Part shown: one piece after another, positions 15,496-21,720 of the stretch
Layout: each line of letters starts with the position of its first letter
Numbering within the stretch: position 1 is the first letter of the stretch
DNA from: Patescibacteria group bacterium
GTDB lineage: Bacteria; Patescibacteriota; Patescibacteriia; UBA1558; S5-K13
Direction of reading: 5' to 3'
Length of the DNA: 21,720 nucleotides
Assembly (NCBI GenBank): GCA_028703545.1
Contig: JAQVMR010000013.1
Span: 1-21,720 of the forward strand
The notes under the pieces: generated by a model
What the model was told of the DNA's origin: nothing
Databases searched by the model: none
What the model saw: the letters and a program-made list of their open reading frames with translations, nothing else
Translations under genes and position numbers: made by a program

Positions 15496-15541
15496 ATTTA
15501 AAAAATTATATAATTATTAAATAAAATATTTATTTGATATT

Positions 15542-16039
15542 ATGCAAGAACAAAAGAGTGCAAAATCCATTTTGAATATTCTTTATTTGGTTTTAATTAT
15601 CCTTTGTTTAACAATTATTGCGGGATTGTATATAAATAGCCAGCATAAAAAAATTAGAGACGCGGTAAGGTTAGAATCTTTAAAACAAATTAAAATGTTA
15701 ATTGAATTGTATAGATTGGAATTCGATGGATTGCCAGAGAATCAAACAAAAGATGAATGGGATAGAAGTTTTAATTTAATTGATCAGAGTAATACACTTT
15801 TTCAAAACTTAAAACAAATATTTTTTGAATCAAATATAGCAGATCCAGCTAATGATAATAATTTTCATTATAGATATCATAAATTTCAAAAAGGTGAGTA
15901 TGGATGTGATAAAACTTTTGCTATTTTTCAAGTAACTTCTTTCGAGAACGAAATTAAAAATATAGGTTCGGGCTCTTGTCCGCATAGAGATTTTACAAAA
16001 GAGGCGCCAAATGGATTTACGATTCAGTGGTTTGAATAA
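15542..16039 (+). CDS. Membrane-anchored pilin-like protein without a prepilin motif
   Basis: The 165 residues have one N-terminal membrane helix (about 9-31) followed by KIRDAVRLESLKQIKMLIEL and YRLEFDGLP. This matches the layout of type II secretion/type IV pseudopilins, where a helix with DLKQIQ-like and ALELYY-like parts precedes a YP turn. Further on, ADPANDNNFHYRYHKF resembles the DP...YYYRY strand of the GspG group, and two cysteines (YGCDK, GSCPH) could form a disulphide. The prepilin cleavage site (G followed by FTLIE-like residues) is missing; the N-terminus reads MQEQKSAKSILNILYL. It may be a permanently anchored relative. The gene lies between two terminators, so it is monocistronic. 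A TATAAT at 15509-15514 is the only promoter hint, and no good -35 is seen. Moderate confidence in the family. Confidence 0.6.
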   Translation: MQEQKSAKSILNILYLVLIILCLTIIAGLYINSQHKKIRDAVRLESLKQIKMLIELYRLEFDGLPENQTKDEWDRSFNLIDQSNTLFQNLKQIFFESNIADPANDNNFHYRYHKFQKGEYGCDKTFAIFQVTSFENEIKNIGSGSCPHRDFTKEAPNGFTIQWFE

Positions 16040-16057
16040 ATTTCATATATTATATAT

Positions 16058-16087
16058 AAAAACGGAGTAAAAATTACTCTGTTTTTT
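16058..16087 (+). terminator. Rho-independent terminator before the acyl-CoA synthetase operon
   Basis: A 13-bp stem (16058-16070 with 16074-16086, one G-T pair), a three-base loop and a six-T run (16082-16087). It starts 19 bases after the stop codon of the pilin-like gene. Confidence 0.88.
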
Positions 16088-16097
16088 ACTTTTTATT

Positions 16098-16126
16098 TTG
16101 CCATAAATATGATAAAATATCATTAT
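16098..16126 (+). promoter_or_regulatory. Candidate promoter for the four-gene lipid operon
   Basis: TTGCCA at 16098-16103 (5 of 6) is followed after 17 bases by CATTAT at 16121-16126 (4 of 6). An alternative is the extended -10 TGATAAAAT at 16110-16118. The two cannot be separated by eye, but a promoter is expected here because a terminator lies just upstream. Confidence 0.4.
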
Positions 16127-16149
16127 AAGAAGCTTAAATTAATTAATAA

Positions 16150-17910
16150 ATGGATAAAAAAACCATATATTTAAATTTTTCCGAAGTTGTGGGAAAATTT
16201 CCAAACAATACGTGTCTCGCGCACATAGAAAATGGAAATTATAAAAAAATTAATTATAGAGAACTAAATAATCTAATTTTAGAATTAGTTTCTTATTTTA
16301 ATGAATCCGGATTTGTTTCTGGTGATAGAATTGCAATTTTTTCTGAAAACAGGTGGGAGTGGCCAGTGGTTGATTTGGCTTGTAATTATCTAGGATTAAT
16401 ACTAGTTCCAATTCATATAACTTATGGAAATAAATATATTGAATATATTATTTCTGAGACAAAACCTAGGGTAATTTTTATAGCAAACGATAAATTGTTG
16501 AATACTTTTTATGAAATTGATAAAAATTTAAGTGATGATTTGCAAATAATAAGTTTTGATAAAATTGAAAAAGAGAACATAAAACATTTTCAGGACACTT
16601 TAAAAGTTGAAAATACTAAAAAGATAGAGCCAGTTAATGATGAAAATATCACTACAACAATAATATACACATCTGGCACAACTGGCATGCCAAAGGGCGC
16701 AATGCTAAGTAATAAAAATATATTAACTAACATAGAAAATGTTTTAAAATATGTTCCTATTTATAGTAATGACAGGTTTTTTTCATTTTTACCATTATCA
16801 CATGTATTAGAAAGAGTTGCTGGTCATTTAGTGTCACTTACACTTGGATCATCAATATACTATAGTAGAAATCCTAAAACACTAATTGATGATATAAAAT
16901 TAGCACACCCCACTATTTTAATTTGTGTGCCAAGAATTTTTGAGCGTATTTTTGATAAAATTCAGGATAATTTGAGAAAGGGTTCAAAAATAAAAAATAA
17001 TTTGTTTTATTTTGCAATAAAAAATAAAAGTAAATTAAATTCATTCAAAAGACACAATAAAAAAATAAATTTTTTCTTGCCAATTTTATGTAATATTTTA
17101 GATAAAATTGTTTTTAAAAAAATAAGAAATATATTTGGTGGAAATTTGCGTCTTGCAATTTCTGGTGGGTCAAGTTTAGATAAAAGAATTGCAAGATTTT
17201 TTGAAGATGTTGGTGTGAAAGTGATAGAGGGTTATGGGCTCACAGAAACCTCGCCAATTGTTTCTGTAAATAAAGAAAGTAAGTATAAATTTGGAACAGT
17301 CGGATTTGTTTTAGAAAATCTAGAAGTAAAAATTGCTGATGATAAAGAAATTTTAGTGAGAGGAGAATCAGTAATGAGTGGATATTATAATGACAAAAAT
17401 GCAACAAAACAATCAATAGACAGGGATAATTTTTTTCATACAGGGGACCTGGGCTTTCTAGACAAAGACGGATTTTTAAATATAATTGGTAGGAAAAAAG
17501 AAATAATATTACTATCTACCGGGAAAAATATAGTTCCAATAAATATTGAACTTGCTCTAAATTTTGATAAATATATAAATCAATCAATAGTTATAGGACA
17601 CAATGAAAAATATTTAACAGCCCTAATCGTTCCAGATTTTGATGAACTGGAAAAATATTGCAAGGAAAATAATATAAATATTGATGATAAAAAATCATAC
17701 TTAAATTTAGACAAAATCGGAAATTTTTATAGAGCAAGAATTAATAGCGTGCTTAAAGATTTTTCTGAGTATGAACAAATTGTTCATTTTTATCTTTTAC
17801 CAAGACAGTTTGACGAGGAGCACGATGAACTAACGCCAACACTTAAATTAAAAAGAGAAATTATAATAGAACATTTTAATAATATAATAAGGAGATTTTA
17901 TAATAAATGA
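16150..17910 (+). CDS. Long-chain fatty acid--CoA ligase (AMP-forming)
   Basis: The enzyme activates fatty acids with ATP to acyl-adenylate and then acyl-CoA, at the inner face of the membrane. The 586 residues show the ANL-superfamily motifs: YTSGTTGMPKG at 173-183, EGYGLTETSP at 360-369, HTGDLG at 430-435, the hinge region GRKKEI from 447, and the C-terminal lysine in TPTLKLKRE (about Lys566). The layout is that of the FAA1/FadD15 group of long-chain synthetases. It is the first gene of an operon and overlaps the plsC-like gene by four bases (ATGA), so translation is probably coupled. An acyl donor made here could feed the acyltransferase. Chain-length preference cannot be read from sequence. 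Confidence 0.92.
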   Translation: MDKKTIYLNFSEVVGKFPNNTCLAHIENGNYKKINYRELNNLILELVSYFNESGFVSGDRIAIFSENRWEWPVVDLACNYLGLILVPIHITYGNKYIEYIISETKPRVIFIANDKLLNTFYEIDKNLSDDLQIISFDKIEKENIKHFQDTLKVENTKKIEPVNDENITTTIIYTSGTTGMPKGAMLSNKNILTNIENVLKYVPIYSNDRFFSFLPLSHVLERVAGHLVSLTLGSSIYYSRNPKTLIDDIKLAHPTILICVPRIFERIFDKIQDNLRKGSKIKNNLFYFAIKNKSKLNSFKRHNKKINFFLPILCNILDKIVFKKIRNIFGGNLRLAISGGSSLDKRIARFFEDVGVKVIEGYGLTETSPIVSVNKESKYKFGTVGFVLENLEVKIADDKEILVRGESVMSGYYNDKNATKQSIDRDNFFHTGDLGFLDKDGFLNIIGRKKEIILLSTGKNIVPINIELALNFDKYINQSIVIGHNEKYLTALIVPDFDELEKYCKENNINIDDKKSYLNLDKIGNFYRARINSVLKDFSEYEQIVHFYLLPRQFDEEHDELTPTLKLKREIIIEHFNNIIRRFYNK

Positions 17911-18497
17911 TTTATTGGATTTTAAAATATACAATTGGGACATTAATTAGATTAATTTGGGTAAGAAAAGTTAATGGAATTGAAAATATTCCTAAAAAAG
18001 GCTCTTTTGTAATTTGTGCTAATCATTCAAGCTACTTTGATTTTTTTACGCTTATAGCGGTTTGTCCAAGAAGAATATATTTTTTAGCAGGAGAAGTATT
18101 TTTTAAAAAATGGCAATGGAGTTGGCTTGTAAAATCTACTAAACAAATAAGAGTTGACAGAGATTCTAAAGACAAATCAGAATCAATAAATAAGGCAATA
18201 GAATATTTAAAAGAAAATAGGGTAATAGGAATATTTCCAGAGGGTACTAGGTCTCATGATGGAACATTACAAAAATTTTATAATGGTGCTGCGAGAATTG
18301 CTATTCAAACAAAAGCACCAATAATACCAGTTGGAATAAGTGGAGCATTTGAAATAATGTCAAGATTTGATAAATATCCAAAGTTAAAGAAGTGTAATAT
18401 TAAAATAGGAGAGAATATTTCATTAAATAATGATGAAAATAATGAAGAGCAATTAACAGAGTTAATAAGAAATAAAATTAATTTTTTATTAAATTAG
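17907..18497 (+). CDS. 1-acyl-sn-glycerol-3-phosphate acyltransferase-like protein (PlsC family)
   Basis: PlsC-family enzymes move an acyl chain from acyl-CoA or acyl-ACP to lysophosphatidate, giving phosphatidate at the membrane. The 196 residues carry motif I as NHSSYFD (His40, Asp45, the HX4D pair) and the binding motif FPEGTRS at 110-116, with PIIPVGISG further on. An N-terminal hydrophobic stretch (MIYWILKYTIGTLIRLIWV) suits membrane association. The ATG lies inside the stop of the acyl-CoA synthetase gene; AAGGAG at 17889-17894 supports it. The pairing suggests that imported or recycled fatty acids are loaded onto phospholipid. Whether the acceptor is lysophosphatidate or another lysolipid cannot be decided. 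Confidence 0.9.
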   Translation: MIYWILKYTIGTLIRLIWVRKVNGIENIPKKGSFVICANHSSYFDFFTLIAVCPRRIYFLAGEVFFKKWQWSWLVKSTKQIRVDRDSKDKSESINKAIEYLKENRVIGIFPEGTRSHDGTLQKFYNGAARIAIQTKAPIIPVGISGAFEIMSRFDKYPKLKKCNIKIGENISLNNDENNEEQLTELIRNKINFLLN

Positions 18498-18498
18498 T

Positions 18499-19659
18499 AT
18501 GAAAATATATTTCAAGGATAGTATTATAACACAATTAGATGTAGAAAAAAGTATTGATGAAATTTTTAATAATTTTAATTTGCAACCACTTGGAGATGTT
18601 TTTATAAAACCTAATTTTTCTGGTAGGTTTCCAATAATAAAAAGCGAGAATACATCGATAGAAATTTTAGATGCAGTTGTAAAAAAATTAGAATCTATTC
18701 AGGGTGTTAAAAGAGTATTAATAGGTCATTATTCTTTGTTGTCAGTAGATAAAAGTAGTTTTGATTTTGATACAATGATAAATCTTGGCGGATATAAAGA
18801 TCTTTTAAAATATAGTAAGGTTTCCTTTGCCAATTTAGATTTAGAAGCTGGTATTGAAATTGATATAATGGGGTTTAAATGTTATTATCCAAAAATTTTA
18901 GATAATGTTGATTTTTTTATAAATATGCCTAAGATAAAAACCCATATGGAAACTGGAGTTAGTTTATCAATAAAAAATTTAATGGGATTAGTTGATGATA
19001 GAAGTAGAAAACTATTTCATAAAACGAATCTCAATGAAATGCTTGGTTATCTGGGTATATACTTTAAACCAAATATAAATATAATGGATGGACTTATAGC
19101 AATGGAGGGAAATGGGCCACATGAAGGAGAAAATAAAATAATTAATTCTATAATTTCTGGTATAGATATGGTTGAATTGGATTCTTTTATATCTAGTCTT
19201 ATGGGAATAAATTTTACTAATGTTCTTCATATAAAAAAGGCAATGGAGTTAGGCGTTGGTAATTATGCGTCCAATGAAATTTTATCCCAATATAAAGATA
19301 AAATTTGGAGTGATTATAAAAAACCAGATTTATTTATGAGATTTGGTAAAAAAATATTTTTTTGGCCAACTACAAGTTGTTCATTGTGTCACGAAGTTAT
19401 GAGGTTATTGAAAAAAAAATTAAAATCTAATTTATTATTGGGTTTAAAATTTTATTATTACGCTTATTTTTCAAAGAAAAGAATTAATATAATTTTAGGA
19501 AGATGTGAATTTATGGAATATTTTGTAAATGATAAAAATATTTGCATAGGTATTTGTACAAGGAATTATGCTGAAAAAAATAATTTAAACTGTCTTATTG
19601 GTTGTCCACCACAAATTGAAAACGTAATTAATTTTATATTTAAAGAATTAAAGGTATAA
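18499..19659 (+). CDS. DUF362 domain protein with a cysteine-rich C-terminal third
   Basis: The 386 residues match the DUF362 family: FIKPNFSGRFP near the start, INMPKIKTHMETGVSLSIKN in the middle, then the run LMGLVDDRSR and NIMDGLIAMEGNGPHEG. The function of the family is unsettled; many members are fused to ferredoxin domains. Here the C-terminal third has seven cysteines, at 294, 297, 336, 349, 353, 365 and 369: a CxxC followed by His298, and two Cx3C pairs, the last as CLIGCPP. No classical CxxCxxCxxxCP ferredoxin motif is present, so an iron-sulphur or zinc site of another kind is possible. The start is one base after the acyltransferase stop, and the sensor gene follows after two bases. 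The link to lipid metabolism rests on operon position only. Confidence 0.85.
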   Translation: MKIYFKDSIITQLDVEKSIDEIFNNFNLQPLGDVFIKPNFSGRFPIIKSENTSIEILDAVVKKLESIQGVKRVLIGHYSLLSVDKSSFDFDTMINLGGYKDLLKYSKVSFANLDLEAGIEIDIMGFKCYYPKILDNVDFFINMPKIKTHMETGVSLSIKNLMGLVDDRSRKLFHKTNLNEMLGYLGIYFKPNINIMDGLIAMEGNGPHEGENKIINSIISGIDMVELDSFISSLMGINFTNVLHIKKAMELGVGNYASNEILSQYKDKIWSDYKKPDLFMRFGKKIFFWPTTSCSLCHEVMRLLKKKLKSNLLLGLKFYYYAYFSKKRINIILGRCEFMEYFVNDKNICIGICTRNYAEKNNLNCLIGCPPQIENVINFIFKELKV

Positions 19660-19661
19660 AA

Positions 19662-21720
19662 ATGATACAATTTTTTGCATATTCTTCTCTTATTACAGCA
19701 ATAGCATCTTTTTGTATTGGGGTATTTGTTATTATAAAAAATAGTAAATCTAAATTAAACATTTTGTGGTTTGCTACCAGTTTTAGTGTTGGTATTTGGA
19801 GTTTTGGTTTATATAGAGAAGTATTGTCAAGTAGTGAAAACGAGGCTTTGTTTTGGAATAGAATTTTATATGTCGGAGCTATTTTTATTCCAATTTTTTT
19901 GTATCATTTTATAATTAATTTATTGGAAATTGAAAATAAAAGAATATGGCTTTTATTTGTAGGATATATTGCTTCTTTTGTGTTTTTTATTTTAAATTTT
20001 ACCAAATTATTTGTTAGTGGCGTTCCATCAAGCTTTGGTTTTAAATATTGGGTTAAGCCAGGCCCATTTTATTATCCATATTTTTTAATGTTTATTTTTT
20101 ATTTAATATTTGGGATTTACTTATTAATTAGCAATTATAAAAATCAAAAAGGGTCAAAGAAGCAACAAATAAAATATGTTTTAATAGGCGTAACAATTGG
20201 ATTTAGTGGTGGAGTTACAAATTTTTTTCCACAACTTATAAATACTTATCCTGTTGGTAATTTTTTTGTTTCATTTTATGTAGTAATGATTACTTATGCA
20301 ATATTAAAATATCGTCTAATGGATATAAGATTAATTATTTCAAAGAGTATCTTATATTTTATTCTTGTTGGAACCGTAACATTAGCTTTTACTTCCATAA
20401 CATTTATTACCGGACAGGTTTTTACAACAGAGGGATTTTCAAAAACATTTGTTTCAATATTCATTTCTCTTATTATAGTTTTGGGATTAGATCCACTTAA
20501 ACATTTTTTAGCAAGAATTACAGACAAAGTATTTTATAAAGATAAAATTGACTATCAAGATGTACTTAAAAATCTTGGATTTATTATTGCAAAAGAAATT
20601 GAGCTTAAAAAATTGTTTATTGATTTATCAGATGGAATAGGGAAATTTTTAAAATGCAAAAATGTTAATTTTTTGTATCAGAATTCTGTAACTGGAATGT
20701 ATAAAGGTTTTGAGCTTGGAAATATATTTTTTACAAAAAATGATGAGATAATAGAATATTTAAAAAATCGTAAACAAATTATAGTCGTAGAGGAACTAGA
20801 TAGAGTTGCAAAAGAAAATAATAAAGAAACAGAAAAACAAACATTATTATCAATTGTTGACAGATTAGATAAAATGAAAATTGGTCTCATTGCGCCAATT
20901 ATTTCTGAAAATCAGATTACAGCTATTCTTTCTATAGAAAAGAAGTTATCAGGGGATATTTTTTCTAGTGATGACATTGATTTAATATCTGTTTTAACTC
21001 CGCAAGTTGCCACAGCACTTGAAAAATCAAAGCTATACAATGAAATTCAGGATTTGAATTTACATTTGCAAGAAAAAGTTGAAGAAGCAACCCTTAATTT
21101 AAGACAAGCAAATATTGACCTAGAGACCAGAAATAAATATCTTACGGCTCTACAAAAAATTAGTGGCGTCATTACCAGAAGTTTGGATTTTAAAGAAGTG
21201 ACTTCATTTATTGCAGCAAGTATTAAAAAAGAAATGGATTTTGGTGCGGGAGTGATAAATTTTATAGATGAACAATCCAAATCAATATATATAGGAGCGA
21301 TGACACTAGATGAAGAAATTAAAAAAATTACAGATTTGCTCCCCCAAAAACCATCAGAATACAAAGTTTCTTTTTCTGACAAAGATAATTTAGCTATAAA
21401 GGCTATGAATTCAGGAAATATAGAAAAAAGTAGTTGTGTCTATGATGTTTTTAAGCCAGCAATTACGACAGAACAAGCAGATAAAATTCAGAAATATTTG
21501 AATATAAAATCAGTTGTTGCCGTTCCAATGTATTCTGAAAATAAAATAATTGGTTCAATTGACTTCTTTTTATATAAAGATGTTACAAAAATTAGAAAAG
21601 TTGATATTGAAGTTATGAAAGCTTTAACCGATCAAACAGGACTTGTTATAAAAAATATTAATTTATACGGAGAATTAAAAAATAAAAACGAGGAACTTGA
21701 AGATGCAAATGAACACTTGA
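19662..21720 (+). CDS. Multi-pass membrane sensor with two GAF domains, probable histidine kinase, 3' partial
   Basis: The frame runs open to the right edge, giving 686 visible residues. About seven membrane helices fill residues 1-215, in the style of the 7TM input domain of histidine kinases, ending YAILKYRLMDIRLIISKS; two more hydrophobic helices follow (about 228-250 and 258-277). A first GAF domain spans about 297-452, ending VATALEKSKLYNEI. A heptad-like helix (about 458-495) leads to a second GAF domain (about 493-665, ending TDQTGLVIKNINLYGEL) and another coiled coil. The kinase part (HisKA and HATPase) would lie outside the window; a cyclase or phosphatase output cannot be excluded. 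The ATG is two bases after the DUF362 stop, with AAAGG seven bases before it. The operon position suggests sensing of envelope state, an inference. Confidence 0.8.
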   Translation, partial: MIQFFAYSSLITAIASFCIGVFVIIKNSKSKLNILWFATSFSVGIWSFGLYREVLSSSENEALFWNRILYVGAIFIPIFLYHFIINLLEIENKRIWLLFVGYIASFVFFILNFTKLFVSGVPSSFGFKYWVKPGPFYYPYFLMFIFYLIFGIYLLISNYKNQKGSKKQQIKYVLIGVTIGFSGGVTNFFPQLINTYPVGNFFVSFYVVMITYAILKYRLMDIRLIISKSILYFILVGTVTLAFTSITFITGQVFTTEGFSKTFVSIFISLIIVLGLDPLKHFLARITDKVFYKDKIDYQDVLKNLGFIIAKEIELKKLFIDLSDGIGKFLKCKNVNFLYQNSVTGMYKGFELGNIFFTKNDEIIEYLKNRKQIIVVEELDRVAKENNKETEKQTLLSIVDRLDKMKIGLIAPIISENQITAILSIEKKLSGDIFSSDDIDLISVLTPQVATALEKSKLYNEIQDLNLHLQEKVEEATLNLRQANIDLETRNKYLTALQKISGVITRSLDFKEVTSFIAASIKKEMDFGAGVINFIDEQSKSIYIGAMTLDEEIKKITDLLPQKPSEYKVSFSDKDNLAIKAMNSGNIEKSSCVYDVFKPAITTEQADKIQKYLNIKSVVAVPMYSENKIIGSIDFFLYKDVTKIRKVDIEVMKALTDQTGLVIKNINLYGELKNKNEELEDANEHL

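Noticed and set aside
20294..21382. Minus-strand open frames of 70 to 111 codons at the right end.
   Set aside because: They lie inside the continuous plus-strand sensor gene, whose helices and GAF domains are clear.
1..21720. UGA reassigned to glycine, as in some Candidate Phyla Radiation groups.
   Set aside because: No gene contains in-frame TGA, and the single TGA stop (17908-17910) forms a normal overlap with the next gene.

Overview
The window reads as a chromosomal segment of a low-GC (by eye well under 35% G+C) bacterium of the Candidate Phyla Radiation / Patescibacteria, Parcubacteria-like. The basis is: small proteins of a type recurrent in that group (137 aa and 160 aa membrane-anchored proteins), very large surface proteins built from beta-repeats, LVIVD repeats and LamG domains, a eukaryote-like type 2 isoleucyl-tRNA synthetase, sparse Shine-Dalgarno sites, and packing with no gene-free stretch longer than about 200 bases. 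Stop codons are 11 TAA, 2 TAG and 1 TGA, and no gene needs UGA read as an amino acid. The lineage is inferred from protein character, not from a marker tree.

Layout, all genes on the + strand. (1) 1-6763 is a cell-surface block: a giant mosaic protein whose 5' end lies outside the window (beta-repeat stalk, seven LVIVD repeats, G2-like and S74-like chaperone regions, Thr-rich tail), a 137 aa membrane-anchored protein, and an exported protein with three LamG domains. (2) 6764-8019 is a regulatory stretch: a promoter with a DnaA-box match and a perfect 10-bp inverted repeat, a 160 aa membrane protein with a strong terminator, then a MerR-type helix-turn-helix protein of only 74 aa with its own promoter and a second DnaA-box match. 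(3) 8020-14673 is a tightly packed run: ileS, recO, a membrane-anchored DUF11-like protein, and tgt. (4) 14674-16087 holds rplY under a perfect sigma-70 consensus promoter and a pilin-like membrane protein; each is followed by a terminator. (5) 16088-21720 is a four-gene operon: long-chain acyl-CoA synthetase, PlsC-type acyltransferase (4-base overlap), a DUF362 protein, and a multi-pass membrane sensor with two GAF domains, cut by the right edge.

The most notable points are as follows. The tRNA-guanine transglycosylase keeps its catalytic aspartates but has lost all four zinc ligands of the family. The fatty-acid activation and acyl-transfer operon carries a membrane sensor as its last visible gene, which suggests scavenging of external fatty acids under membrane-linked control. 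The surface protein joins a probable seven-bladed LVIVD propeller to an S74-like trimerisation domain that lacks the visible self-cleavage dyad. No tRNA, rRNA, CRISPR array, transposase or prophage module was seen.
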